DNA of 64,000 bases from Euborellia annulipes (Eukaryota > Arthropoda > Insecta > Dermaptera > Anisolabididae): positions 41,662 through 105,661 of the forward strand of contig JAKCPI010001794.1 in NCBI GenBank assembly GCA_023213315.1, read 5' to 3'. Below the pieces are notes generated by a model, which saw only the letters and a program-made list of their open reading frames with translations, searched no databases and was not told the origin of the DNA. Made by a program: the position numbers and the translations under genes. The first letter of the stretch is position 1; every line of letters begins with the position of its first letter. Below, piece by piece: positions 1 to 38,412 of this stretch.

Positions 1-2870
1 AAATCACACTGAAGATTTTGAGGTTTAAATAGGAATTTACCTCGGGTTGAATTCTCTATTTATGTGACTTGTTACTATATAAAAATTTTGTCTCAAATTC
101 ATTCTGTTCGGCTAGAAATTTTTTCTTATTATAGGGATCCCCTCAAGTAAGAGTGGGGCTTTTTTTGAGAGACAGTTTTCTTTTCTTATATTATTACTAA
201 ACTCTATTTCTTTATTCTTTTAATGCTCCTTATATTTCATCGATTATTCTTCTATGTCGTCAAAATTATCTTTTTTACGTGTAGAAATCCCCCCTCCCCA
301 CTGATTTTCTATTGCTATTCACTATGAATTAAATAAAATTAAAATTTAATCCCTCTAAATAAAATTCTTATCTTCAATTCTAATTTGACTAATTTAAAAA
401 ATATCTCTTCTTCGTAGCTGAAAGTTTAGAGATATGTCAATATTGATAACTTTTAAAGACAAAAGGTTGTAGGTTCGGATCCCAGGCAGTCTGATGAATA
501 TTTTATTTAAATCAATTAGATACCGATTGGTATAAATAAATTTGTTTCAATCACATATATCGTTAATAACATAATATGTTAAATTTAAAGACTATATGGC
601 CTCAGATGCCGAAAAAGACTTTAAATAAATACGAAAACCTGTTTTTTTTTACCTTATACGATTTTTTTAAAATAAAAAATAGATGCAGTATTGTTAAAAT
701 AGTACTTCTAAAAATAGTCATTATAATAAAATTTAGGAATTTTCGGTCGGTATAATTTCTAATTCATGCAGAAGTTCTTAAATCTAATATTAGTAATAAA
801 AAAAAATAAAACGTGAAGCTCCATCAAAATCTCGACATCGAATTTTTGACATGAGTTCTCTCTATATATTTCTTATATAAGGTAAGAGAAAGTAAAAATT
901 ATAGTTTCCAATGTTTCGGACTATATTCATCACAACAAAAAGAAAATAATTTTTTTTCTTTTGTCTGCCACATTCTAATTTAGATTGTTTATTTGGACCA
1001 TCAGGCCTTCCATTTATTCACTCGATGTTCTTTCATGTTCGGTGACATATATTCATTAGGATTATTGCTCTCGGTTCTATCAGCTCACTCCAATTCCTCT
1101 ACCCCCGACTTTTTTTCATCTTTTCAATCGCATCTATTATTTTTTATTCCCCAGCCCAAAAAAGAAAAATTGGATGAAAAGATAATTTAATAAACTGCTA
1201 ATATTTTTTAAATAAAAATTGAAAGCTTCTGAATTCATTGACAAGTTGATTAATGACTTTAATTTTTCACTGCCTAGAGATTCCGGGGGTGCCTAGTGAA
1301 AGGCGTTCATAATCAATTTAATGGGGTGGTGACATTATAATCTAGCGACATCCTTTTCAACAAGGACGAAATAAACAAATATAATGATTTAAAGTTGAAA
1401 ATCTTAGATTTGTTTCTAACAATTTCAAGTATGTCGATGTCAAAACACAAATATTTAGATTTAGACTCAAAGTAACTGCTGAATTGGGATGAATTCTGAT
1501 AATCAAAAATGTTTCCCCCATCTATTTGTCATCGTTTATGTTTTCAAGAGTTTTAAATATTTTTTGTCATTGAAATTCAATTCAACTTCATTTAAGGTTG
1601 TTCGGAGATTAAGACACTTTAATAGATTAAAAGCTAATTTTTTAATAAGTTATTAATCACTATCACATAATCATAAAATAAATTTTTGAAGCAGATCTGA
1701 CGACAGGGTTATCATGTAATTAATTATTAAAAAATTGAAATTTAACATGTAATCTATGGGGAATGTCAACGGAACGGATACATATCGAATTATGTAGCCA
1801 CTCCTGAAGATAGGTAAAAAAAAAACAAAACTTACATTTTATCAATTAACTTCAGTAGAATACATTAAAAATAAAATCAAAAGTTTCTGACGTGGGCTTT
1901 TAAAGATATTTTAACAAGAAAGTCAAAAAATTCCTGTCGGCCATATTTAAAAATAAGGAAGTCGCGGGACAGACCAGTGTGGCAACTTCGATTAAAAAAA
2001 ATCGTTTTTCATTTTTTTTTTCCAATTTACGATATTTTTTCTCGCAAAGCGCCCATTGTGTCTATTCTGATTTGCATTACTCATTGTAATATTATAAATA
2101 AAATACAACTGACACTATACAAGACCAACTTAATCAGCTGTTAAATGCAAATGTCGCCAGATCTATATTATGCAAATAAATACTTGAGTCAAAAGTCATT
2201 CATTTATTATTTTTGGTAATTAAATTATTAACTTAATACAATTATAAATTATGATAGATCTCGGCAAAATTATAATAATGAATTTATGCATTCAAATTTT
2301 TCATTTTATTAAAAAAAAAAAAAAAATAGATTCTATTATGACTTACGGGGTACTATCCGAACAACCTTAATTGAAGATTTTTTTTTTTATTAATTGATTT
2401 AAAGATTTCCAATCAATCAATCTTCATTATAGAAATAATAAGCTTAAAAAGGCGTATTTAATTTCACAAATGACAAATTATATTTTTTTGAATTTTAAAC
2501 TAATTTTTAGGTAGTAAATTGAATCTACTAATACTATTAGAGTCAAGGTCATATATAAGTAACACATATCGACCACGATTCTAGGTAGATATATAAAAAT
2601 GTAGCTCATTTCAAATTAATTCAATCAAGTCACGAGATTATCAAAAATATAAAAAATGAAAATAGAAAGAGAATAGTGAATTATTTATATTGCTTTAAAT
2701 TTTATTTTTATTTTCTAAATTATATTGGCTACCAAAAGGGATGAACTTGGCCTCAGATGCCGATGTCCTTGAAAAAAAAAAAAAAAAAAAATAATATTTA
2801 ATCATCTTTCCTTTCAATCAGTTCAGAACTATATTAATTTATGAAATATTTCTACAATACAGGCCTACAA
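1..2870. other. AT-rich sequence upstream of the first Ptp10D exon
   Basis: Apart from a diverged SINE at 440-632 and a dispersed-family fragment at 835-895, I see no gene. It is presumably intron of Ptp10D. Confidence 0.6.
440..632 (+). mobile_element. tRNA-derived SINE, diverged and 5'-truncated
   Basis: GTAGGTTCGGATCCCAGGCAG and CTCAGATGCCGAAAAAGACT match the body of the SINE at 3938. Confidence 0.6.
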
Positions 2871-2874
2871 TATT

Positions 2875-3445
2875 TTTACTTTCTCTATATATATTTTACT
2901 ATATATATATATGAGAGAGAGAGAAAGTATTGGTTTCATGTCAAAAATTCGATGCCGAGATTTTGATGGATATACACGTTTTGATGTCCCCTGAGTCCAA
3001 ACAAGTGGTTTCCTCAACATAGTCTGTCTGTCTTTGTGACTGTGTGTCTGTGTTCATTTTAAAGCAAAGCTACGAGGTTGAAATTTTATATTTAACTTAC
3101 GCAAACCCCCTGAGGCGTGAAAATAAGAAAATCAATTATTTTTTAGATGCTCTTTAAAATGTATATTTTCATTTTTCCTTGAAATTGTTTGAAGCACACT
3201 TTACTCTTGTCCTTCATAGGAAAGATAGGAGAAATGGTTGCCATGGTAACAAAGTGGTAAAATATAAATCTTTTTCCATGTTTATAAATTTTACAGACTA
3301 AGATTTCTAATATATCGGCGGAAACTAAACATACACGAGTCGAAACAAAAAAATCTGGTGTGCCAAGCACAGAACACAACTTTTAATTACAGAGGGTAAA
3401 AGAAAGTTGTATGCTGTGCGACCAGTCACACCAGATTTTTTATTT
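2875..3445 (+). repeat. Unidentified dispersed repeat family, full-length copy
   Basis: Landmarks in order: GAGAGAAAGTATTGG, TGTCAAAAATTCGATGCCGA, GAGGTTGAAATTTTATATTT, GGTTGCCATGGTAACAAAG, and the end GTGCGACCAGTCACACCAGA. About 0.6-0.7 kb in full copies. No coding capacity seen. Confidence 0.75.
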
Positions 3446-3686
3446 TTTATATTCCCTTGGTTACAATTTCTGACGATCGGCGACAGGGTTGTAGCTAGGA
3501 TTTCTGTTAGGAGCTGGCATATTTTTCTTGTATATTTTTGGTTGCTCGTTTTATTTACTTTTTTTTCAAATACACTGTAGTTCTTATTGTTCCAGCAGTT
3601 GTTTGTAGTTGGGAATCGTAGTTGAGGACGATAAGGAGAATAAAAACAGCCTTCGTTCTCTCTCTCACCACCTTAGTTTATTTGCA

Positions 3687-3720
3687 AATATTTCGGCTCC
3701 TATACAGGTGCCATCTTCAG
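3687..3720 (-). ncRNA. Hammerhead-ribozyme-like core, left arm of foldback
   Basis: Read on the minus strand: CTGAAGA, one base, stem GGC...GCC, then GAAATATT. It mirrors the core at 3813. Confidence 0.4.
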
Positions 3721-3812
3721 TGCATATATAATTTTATGAGAGAGATTGTCAATTTAGTAAAAATATATTCGAGGACAATTAATTGTTCTCTCTCATAAAA
3801 TTCATATATGCA

Positions 3813-3846
3813 CTGAAGATGGCCCTGTATAGGAGCCGAAATATTT
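3813..3846 (+). ncRNA. Hammerhead-ribozyme-like core, right arm of foldback
   Basis: CTGAAGA, one unpaired T, a stem closed by GGC/GCC around a loop, then GAAATATT. The order CTGANGA - stem II - GAAA is that of a hammerhead with open stem I; ATAT would be a self-complementary stem III. Confidence 0.45.
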
Positions 3847-3937
3847 GAAATAAACTAAGGTGGTGAGAGAGAGAACGAAGGTGGTTTTATCTTATCGTTC
3901 TTATTGTTCACTTGTTTAAAAAATTAAATGGTGGCTG

Positions 3938-4173
3938 GCCCCCAGGCTTGAAATAGTTGGTAGCGTGCCTACCTTCTATACGGAACGTCGCGGGTTCGGA
4001 CCCCAGGCAGTCCGATGATTTTTTATTTAAGCCATTTGGATACCAAATGGTCTTATAAAACCCCAATATAGATATTAAAAGTTATCGTCAAGTCTTATAA
4101 GGCCTAAGTTGCCGAAAAGACTGTGTGAATGAGAAAAGTGTGAATGTTTTTAAACAAAAAAAACAAAAAAAAA
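3938..4173 (+). mobile_element. tRNA-derived SINE with 12-bp target duplication
   Basis: The head (GGCTTG...AGTTGGTAGCGTGCCTACC, then CGCGGGTTCGGACCCC) has box A- and box B-like RNA polymerase III promoter elements. An A-rich tail ends it. AAATGGTGGCTG flanks it at 3926-3937 and 4174-4185, so it was inserted by LINE-type reverse transcription. Confidence 0.85.
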
Positions 4174-4189
4174 AAAATGGTGGCTGAAT

Positions 4190-5640
4190 ATTTGACTGAT
4201 AGATATTTAAATCTCGATAACCATCTAAAAAGTCAACATTTCTTTTTATTAGTGCTTTTTTTTTAAACTTTTTCCATTAGTTCAGTATTCTATCTAAATA
4301 ATTTTTTTTTTTTGGGATATTTTCGGGCGCCTCCCTCTCCTAATTAACAAATTTAAAGAAATTTAAATTTAATTTCTAACAACTTTTAAAATTTTAACAC
4401 TCTCTATATATTTTTATTTATTTATTTATTTGGACTCGGAGGTGGGTTAGGGAGTTTGAATCGGATTGATTAAAATTTTGGTTTGGTTTTTCAAATTTTT
4501 TTAAAGCTTTGAGGACAAGAATAAACTTTTAATAAGTGAACATTTTAGAGTTGACTTTCCCAAGCTGTTTATATTAACCAAATAACTTAATTTCTTGACT
4601 ATAGCTCTTTCGTTATTATTTCAATTTGCAAAAGTCAGTTATCAGTCAATAAAATCCTCATTTATATTCTTCTACCTTCTTAAACATCCTGTAATCTATT
4701 AAAAAAAACTTCCAGTTTTCTTTCTTCAATATTTCAATTTGACTTTTGCCGCAATTCCTTATATGGAAAAAAAATAATTTATTAATCTTTGACTATTGAA
4801 AACTAAAGAGATAAAATTCTTTAAATTAATCAAAATGAAAATTTGCAAATAAACTTAGCGAGTACTATAGAAAAAACTCCAAACTAAGACTATTCATATA
4901 TTATGAATAAACATTTTTGAGTAGATCATACATTAGTTTATTTATTTTTAATTAAAATAAAATACATGACTCTATTATATCATCGGGATTATATTTTACT
5001 ATTTTCTTGAGAGATATCTTGCTGAAGGCCGGAAATTTCGATCGAAACTCTCGACAAGTGTTTTATTAGACACACAAATTTTAATTAATTTCCTGTGCGA
5101 TTTTCCTTGTGGCTTTGTTCCTTCCTTCATTCTCGCTCTTCGTTTCATTTATTCTAATCCAGAAAAGTTCTTATTAATTTAATTTAATTATTCACTCTCC
5201 GGCTAATTTCCTTAGAGAGTAAGGATCCATCTCACCAGTGGCGGATTTACAATATATTTTAGAGGCAGAAAATGGGAGAGGGGCTATCTCTCACATCCAT
5301 ATCCACATATGTGTGCTTGCAAATTCTTTATATTTGCAATAATAAAAGAGAGGGGAGAGGGAGCGATTGACTGGATCACTCGAAATGGGTCCTCCCTTGC
5401 AATCTACCCATCCCCTCTCCTTTCAGTTCCAAAAAATAATAGTAAAAGTTCTATAAAAACTTAATAATAATACATCATTTGCTTTCCATTGTTATCCAAA
5501 GATACAGGCTGATATTCGGATTAAATAGTTGAGTTCACTCTTGTCTGAGCTATCACAATTTTGACCCATAAATATTTTTTCTAATACCCCTACTATTCTA
5601 ATCTCCTCTTTAATTAAGGGAGTGTAGGAGCGGCGTCTAA
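4190..5640. other. AT-rich sequence, nothing recognised
   Basis: Contains CACCAGTGGCGGATTTAC at 5233, a possible hAT end. Otherwise low-complexity. Confidence 0.5.
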
Positions 5641-5645
5641 ACGTA

Positions 5646-5855
5646 CAGTGAGGGACAATATTAAGTCCCACACAAGCGTTTTCTACTTGTGATTATTTCA
5701 TTGTTTAAAAAAAAATATTATATATTTTTTAATGGAATCTTTCATGGTTCAAACCTAGAAAATTTCCAATAAAGATTTTCATTTTCTTTTATAAAAACAA
5801 TGAAATAATCACAAGTAGAAAACGCATGGGTGGGACTTAATATTGACCCTCAATG
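5646..5855. mobile_element. Tc1/mariner-type MITE
   Basis: Inverted ends of about 60 bp (CAGTGAGGGACAATATTAAG and complement), flanked by TA. Related to 56177-56325. Confidence 0.8.
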
Positions 5856-5982
5856 TATTGTACTTTAAAAAAGCAATTCACGCAGTTAGAGAATTTAATT
5901 TCACTAATCATCCACTTGGACTATGATAAGGTTACAATATATCATCTGGGGATATTATTTCTTCATGTTATAAATATAATAA

Positions 5983-6600
5983 AAATCTGGTGTGACTGTT
6001 GCACAGCACACATCTTTTTGTGCTTGTCACACCAGATTTTTTGTGTCGACATATATTTAGTTCCCGACAGTACGGAACATTTGAATTCACTATGTAAAAT
6101 TTATAAGCATGGGAAAATATTTATATTTTGTTACCATGGCAACCTTTTCTTCTATCTTTTCTATGAAGTACAAAAGTTAAGTGGTCTTCAGAAGATTTCA
6201 ATGGCAAAATGAGAATATACATTTTAAAGAGCATCTAAAAAATAATTGATTTTTGAATTTTAATCAAAATAGTTGTAGCGAATTTTGAGAAAATCGAAAA
6301 AAACTGAAAAAGTACATCAGTAAAGTACTAGTACTATTTGGCCGATTTTGTTTAAAAGCTTATTTTCACGCTCCAAGGGGGTGTCTAACTTAAATATAAA
6401 ATTTCAACCTCCTAGCTCAATTCCTTCATGCTTTAAATTGGATACATACAGAGACAGACCATGATGCGAAAACCACTTTTTTTTGATTCAAGGGATCTCA
6501 AAACGTGTATATCCATCAAAACTCGACTTCGAATTTTTGACATAAATCCAATAATTTCTCTCTATATATATTAACATATATAGAGGTAAGAGAAAGTAAA
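5983..6600 (-). repeat. Dispersed repeat family, full-length reverse copy
   Basis: Runs from AAAATCTGGTGTGACTG to AGAGGTAAGAGAAAGTAAAA with all internal landmarks in reverse order. Confidence 0.75.
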
Positions 6601-7274
6601 AAACGACAGAGAAAAGATGAAATTTCTTGTTTAAATTCATTTAATTTACTTATGCTTTTATATTATTTTAATTTTTTTAATTGATCACGCTAAGAAATAA
6701 TTTTTTAAATTATATATAATTCCATCTAGCACTAAAGAATCAAGACCGTGGCCTTTTTCTCTCTATTAGAGCTCAATTTTTTATGCCTAAAGATAAGTAA
6801 TTTTCTTTTTTTTGGCTTCTTATGTTGGCAAAGTAAAGCTTATTAATTTTATCATTTATATTAAAAAATTCTAGGAAGTTTTCTGGATTCATTAATAAAT
6901 TTAAAGATCAATCATTTTTTTTTTTCTTTTTTCCACCAACCGATTAGTCAGACAGCCAAGGGGCCATGTGGTTGATATAAATTCTATTTCTGTTTTTATT
7001 TTTATGCAAATGCATAAAATAATTTTTATCTTTATATATATAAATTTTATTTCTTACCAAATTTGTATCTTAATTCAAGTTCTTCTATTTTCTCTAATCT
7101 ATGGCAAGAGATAACGTTTTTTTGAGTCAGTTAAAGAAGCGTTAGGAGAGGAGTGAGCAACTCTTTAAGGCAGTCTGTCCAACTGGTTGCCGTTTTTAGG
7201 GGTGGTCAAGGTTTTTGACTCTATAACTGGACATTATGATAAGTTCTATATATTCTATGTATTAAAATTTCTCA
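6601..7274. other. AT-rich sequence, nothing recognised
   Basis: Only short T and A/T runs. No splice-bounded open frame. Confidence 0.5.
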
Positions 7275-8160
7275 AAACTTTTATTTTCTCTTACCTATAT
7301 ATAAAATATAGCCTATAGAGAGAAAATAGGATATTGGTTTCTTGTTAAAAATTCGATGTCGAGATTTTGTGTCCCGCAAATTGGTCTGTCGGTGAACAAA
7401 ATATCTCAGGAGCGAAAAGAACTAGGAGGTTGAAATTTTATATTTGAGTTAGGCACTCCCCCCTCCCCCTCTCTCCCAGGGAGTGAAAATAAGCTTTTGT
7501 AAAAAATGGGCCAAAAAGTACTAGGCCTAGTATTTTACTGATGTACTTTTTCAGCTTTTGGCAATTTTCTCAAAATTGGCTTCAACGATTTTGATTAAAA
7601 TTCATAAATCAACTATTTTTTAAATGCTCTTTAAAAAGTATATCAGTGAAATGTTTCGTGGAAATCGTTTGAAGTACACTTTATTGATGTACTTTTACAG
7701 TTGTTTTGCGATTTTCTCAAAATTGGCTTCAACAATTTTGATTAAAATCCATAAATCAACTATTTTTTAGATGCTCTTTAAGAAATATTCCAGTGAAATT
7801 TTTCGTGGAAATCGTTTGAAGTACACTTTATTGATGTACTTTTACAGTTCTTTTGCGATTTTCTCAAAATTGGCTTCAACGATTTTAATTAAAATTTATA
7901 AATCAACTATTTTTAAAATGCTCTTTAAAAAGTATATGAGTGAAATTTTTCGTGAAAATTGTTTAAAGTACACTTTACTTATGTGAAAGCATTCGTATCT
8001 CAGCGCATTCCTTGAACCGCGTGGCCAAGTTTGGAACTTTGGTGCTAAGAGCAACTAAATATATCTCGGCACTGTGACAAGCACAGTACAAACTTTCTCT
8101 TACCTTATTGAAGGTAAGAGAAAGTTGTGTGCTGTGCGACCAGCCCCACCAGATTTTTTA
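7275..8160 (+). repeat. Dispersed repeat family, copy with internal triplication
   Basis: Carries the family ends (TTTTCTCTTACCTATATATA; GTGCGACCAGCCCCACCAGA). A unit of about 147 bp is repeated three times at 7539-7684, 7685-7831 and 7832-7979, each with TGATGTACTTTT and TTTGAAGTACACTTTA. Confidence 0.8.
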
Positions 8161-8859
8161 AGAGGCATTCTTAATTGACAATTAGTTAACATCGAATAAT
8201 ACAAATAAATCTCATTAGCTCTATTATTGTTTTGCCTCTTTGATGTATTGATTAGAGTTCTTGACATTTACATTTCAAATTTAAACCCACTGGTTTGATT
8301 CCCGTTCAAAGTGATAAAATTTATTCCCATCAGAATAAATATGGGTCAATTCGATTCTCTATTCATATTTAATAATTAATATGAAATATTCTAGAAATAA
8401 ATATTTATTCTTCATATTTGCATTTATTTTGAAGTTGAATTTGATAGGGGCTCTAGCAAACAACTGAAAAATTCCCTTGTTATTAAATAATGCCTGTTTT
8501 ACTCTTTTTTTTCTGTTGTTGTTGTCAAATTTGCAACTATAGAAAGAAGATCATCATGACGCAAACAAATTTAGATAAAAAGCTTAATACGAGCTTTTTT
8601 ATTCTCTTATCCGTTGCTTATGTCTGGTTTTTATTTTTTCCATATTTTACTTATTTATTTTTTAAATTTTTTAAAGTTTTATGGCTAAAGATTCATGAGG
8701 TCCCTTTTCACTTTCCGCATCACATATGGTTTATAAAAGCGTGGATGTATGATTCCTATTAATGAAATTAAATTAATTAGCGCTCACGTTAATATCTCCT
8801 CTTTAAAGCATTTTAAATAAAAGCGTTTTTTACGTGTGAAAAAAAGAATTCGATGGCTG

Positions 8860-9610
8860 AGTGATAATCAACAGGGGCAGGTGGATGAAGGCAGCCAGCT
8901 AAAAATAAAAATTTTATTTAAATATCATTTTGGGAACGCATTTTTCCCATCCTCAGGACGATAAAGTGTTAATATTGCTTAGATTGATACATATCGGTTC
9001 ATACAAAAACCGATATGTATCAATCTAAGCAATGCGTTCACGAAACGTCGACGATATTTAAGGTGCGCGTCTCGGGGTGCTAATTTTGGGAGATTCCAGC
9101 GGCCACAATTTTGAGGCTATCGACCTCAAATTTTTTTAAATTAAAGCTATTTAAAATATCTACAACTTATAGAAGCCCTTTTTTGGTTTTTCGAAAAAAT
9201 AAATTTTTTTTTTTAGATTAATCGCATTAAATAAAAGATATACAAATGTTGTAAAAATATATTTTGTAACGACTTTTAGCCCAATGGCGGTAAGCCAAAG
9301 GGGCAGAATAAAAAAAAAAAATATTTTTAAAAAATTCGCTCTATATCTTATAGATAATTAAATTAGTAATTCATTGTGTTAAAAAATAGTTAATTTTTTA
9401 CGGTTAATTAATTAGCTGGAAGCTTTAAAATGAAATGGAATAAATCCCCTGTATCCCTATGGGAAAAACTAACGCCATCTCTTGCCGCCTAGAGTAACTC
9501 GGTAGTGAATCGTCTTCTAACGGCTATTCGAGACGCGCATCTTAAATAAAATTTTTATTCTTTGTTTGCTGCCTACATTCACCTGCTCCTGTTAACCGTT
9601 TTATGCTTTC
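8860..9610. repeat. Nested foldback element
   Basis: Outer arms AGGGGCAGGTGGATGAAGGC (left) and a diverged complement at 9560-9600 enclose an inner perfect hairpin (CGATATGTATCAATC, about 8975-9030) and GAAACGTCGAC. Decayed poly-A/T sequence fills the middle. Confidence 0.6.
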
Positions 9611-9719
9611 TCTTGTAATATATAGTGAGAAAGTATTTCGATCATGTCAAAAATTCGATGTCGAAATTTTGATGGAAATACATGTTTTGGGATCACATGA
9701 GTCTATACAAGTCCAAGTA

Positions 9720-10204
9720 GAAATACTTCCTTAATTTTTATTAGATACGTAGACCCAACGGGGGAAAATTTGTCAAATCAAAAGATTTTTAAAAAATAAT
9801 ATCTAGAGACCGGATTCCTATGCAATTGCCCATTCTATTTGCTGATAGGTACGTCACTGAAAACCAATTTTCCCTAAAGAATCTTTCCCCCTTGGAGCTA
9901 GGGTTCAAATTCTATATTGCATATTTTTTTGCATATTTGGTCAATATTGCATAAAGTTTTATGTACATGAACTTTTTGGATATTTTTTAAATTTTTTTTC
10001 AGTAAAAGTTTCAATTTATTTTAATTCTTTAATTTTTTTTCTAAAAACAAAAAAAAGAAAAGTTTGAATCCTTTATTACATTGTAAAAAAATAAATAACT
10101 ATATATTTTTTATTCTTGATATCCTCTTTAAAGAAATAAATTTAAATTTTGCTAGAATTTTCTTTGGATGAATATCAAATAATGTCAGTTGTGTTCATAG
10201 GGTG
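9720..10204. other. AT-rich sequence, nothing recognised
   Basis: No gene. The poly-G MITE follows. From 10495 to 11050 there is also only A/T-rich spacer before the exon. Confidence 0.5.
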
Positions 10205-10492
10205 GATACAAGGTTAGGGGGGGGGGGGTAAAGGCGGTAATTACCCCCCCCCTCACCCCACTCTGAGACAAAAAAATACTTTTTTTTCGAAAAAAAAAAA
10301 ATTTATTTTTAATGTAAAATTTTAAAAATTAATACTTAAAAATTTGATTTGTATTTATATTCTCTGGCAAACAAGTACAGAAATGCGCCTTTAAATTACC
10401 GAAATTAAGGAAAAAATAGTGTGCTGTGCGATGAGTCACACCAGATTATCCCTCTTTCCCCCCCCCCCCGAGAAACACCCTGGATTCGCCCT
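10205..10492 (-). mobile_element. hAT MITE, GCGGATCCAG family, reverse copy
   Basis: Reverse orientation: CACCCTGGATTCGCCCTTA at the right, poly-G and AAAGGCGGTAATTACC at the left. Ends are diverged and I found no clear target duplication. Confidence 0.6.
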
Positions 10493-11050
10493 TAGTCGTG
10501 TTCCATAGTTTCGAAGTCAAATTAATTTAAAGAAAAAAAATGCCAAAACAGGGGTCCTCGGTTGATTCAAAAATTTCGCAATGGATTGCTCTCTGTTTTT
10601 ATTAATATGCTCAAAATTTCGCATTTTTTTTTTTTTTTTTTTTTTTTAATTAAATTTGTAGTTTTTATTGTGAGACCAATTTTTTTTTTTTTCCTATCAT
10701 TTTCCTTCCAAAAATAAAAAACCATTAGTTTTACATCAGTAGAAATCATGATTTGCCTTTAATTTGAAGCCATTTACTTAATATTTTTTGCCATAAATAT
10801 ATATTGCATATTTGGCTGCATATTTTAATACTTTTACTGCATATTATATGGCATATTTAGCGGTTTTTTTACTGCATAAAAATCCGGTCTCTAATAATAT
10901 CAATACAATATTTCCCTTTCTAAAGAAAGATACGGCCGGAATAAAGTTTCACCAAAGCAACATTTCCTTTTCTGAACCCGACAAGACCACTAATTTGTTA
11001 TAATTTAACGATCGATTGATTGTCTTTTTTTTATTTTTTTTTTTTTTTAG

Positions 11051-36766
<25,716 letters not shown>

Positions 36767-36943
36767 AACACTCTCAAAATCGAAACACCGAACGTGGATG
36801 ATCGTCATCGATGGAGTGCCATTGCTATTAACGCACCTCTACACATACATACACACGTACACACAGACGTTTAAACACAAATACACATGAACTATTTTAT
36901 TTAATTTTTGTTTCGCAGAAAACAGTGAGTTCAAATGGAGTTT

Positions 36944-36949
36944 AATAAA
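36944..36949 (+). promoter_or_regulatory. Candidate poly(A) signal of Ptp10D
   Basis: AATAAA lies 178 bases after the stop codon, in an otherwise non-coding, AT-rich stretch. Position is plausible; AATAAA is common by chance in DNA this AT-rich. Confidence 0.4.
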
Positions 36950-37702
36950 TCCCCTCTTCCCCCTCCACTAAAATCATTTTTCTGTGGACAGTGCGAATAG
37001 AAAGTTATCCCAAAAAACCTTATTAAATCGATTTTTATATAGGGATTTCCAAAAATTAAATTTTTTTTTTGCACAAAAAAATACTACAGCAGCTCTCTGT
37101 TTGTCTGATCTCGGTTTTCAGATGACTTTCTAAGATTGCGCTCACTGTGCCCGACATCCCCCACAACTCGGAACTTCTTCAGCTCCGAATTTCTTGATAT
37201 TTTTAAACTTGTATTATAGACCAGATCTGTATTATATTGTAAACTGATTAACTCTTAAAAAAAAGCATCGTAGATGTGGCTATTTTAGCTTTTAAGGACT
37301 TATGGTTTGAAAATATATATATATAAATAAAATAAATATATATATTTCATATATATTGAACATAACTATATATAAATAAATTTTCCCTAATATATATGAA
37401 ATATATATTTCTTTTTTTTCTTTATTTGAAGAATCTCTTTTTAAAAAAAAATGCCTTTTTGGGCAAAAATTTCTTTATAATTTTTATATATATTTACATA
37501 TACAAATTTAAGTTCGTATGTGTTGTATATGTAAAATCTATTCTCTCTTAAACTTTATATAAATAATAGATAATGGGTGGTGGTGGGGGAAATGTTCCTT
37601 TTATTTTCTAGAAAAATAAAAAGAAATTCGCAGATTATAATCTTTAGATTTTGTATCTAAGCCTCTTTTTATATGTTTCTTTACCAATTTAAAAAAGTAA
37701 AA
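36950..37702. other. Region after Ptp10D, AT microsatellites
   Basis: TA repeats around 37310-37400. No gene. Confidence 0.5.
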
Positions 37703-38055
37703 ACAGGAATAAAAATTGGAAGAAAATGCATCCAGGATTTTTTCTTTAAAAAAATATATTTTTAACAGCTAATGTTTCGGGCTTGGTTAAAGTCATCTTG
37801 GGACCTGTTAGTTTTCATTATATACATTTATTTGGTATTGTTTCAATAGTGACTTTTTTAATGTTATATCAAAAGTCAATACTGAATACAATACCAAATA
37901 AATGTATATAATGAAAACTAACAGCTCCGAAGATGGCTTTAACCAAGCCCGAAACGTTAGCTGTTAAAATATATTTTTTTAAAGAAAAATCCTGACCGCA
38001 TTTTATTCTATTTTTATTCCTGATTAAAATTCTACCAGCCATAAAATACCCTGGT
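37703..38055. repeat. Foldback element
   Basis: Arms of more than 150 bp meet near 37860; outer arm sequence resembles that of the 24.7-kb element, including the downstream ACCAGCCATAAAATACC. Confidence 0.8.
37927..37958 (+). ncRNA. Hammerhead-like core, variant CCGAAGA
   Basis: CCGAAGA, T, stem GGCTT/AAGCC, one C, then GAAACGTT. Same variant as at 24745. Confidence 0.35.
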
Positions 38056-38348
38056 AATTGAAAAAGTAAATTACAAAAAAAATTCTTAATTGCCCGAATT
38101 AGATAAATGCCTCAATTCGAACTAAACAAGTCAAACTTAACAAATTTTTTTAGAATATTTTTCACAGGTGCCAGTGGTCGTTTGAGAAAATATACCAGTC
38201 TTGAATTAACAAAGAGGAATTCCTAAGAAAAATTTGTTTTGTTGTGGTGTGGCGTTGGAGATTTCTAAAAAAGATGCGAAAATAAAGTTTTTTAATATTG
38301 AGGTATAAATTTATTGTATTATATAAAAATATATATATATCATTTCCC

Positions 38349-38412
38349 AGGCCTTGGTGTAGTGGTTAGCATGCTGCCCATTTGTACCAAGGATCGCGGG
38401 TTCGACTAATAG
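38349..38412 (+). mobile_element. SINE head fragment (tRNA-like)
   Basis: GGCCTTGGTGTAGTGGTTAG and GATCGCGGGTTCGACTA are tRNA-like box A and box B; the body is missing. Confidence 0.6.

Larger units (their letters stand above)
3627..3902. repeat. Foldback element with hammerhead-like arms
   Basis: Two arms of about 110 bp (3627-3740 and 3786-3900) are near-perfect inverted copies: GATAAGGAGAATAAAA at the left is mirrored at the right. Both contain the core motif. Confidence 0.8.

Noticed and set aside
7771..7986. 71-codon frame with an internal repeat
   Set aside because: It reads through the 147-bp tandem units of a non-coding repeat.
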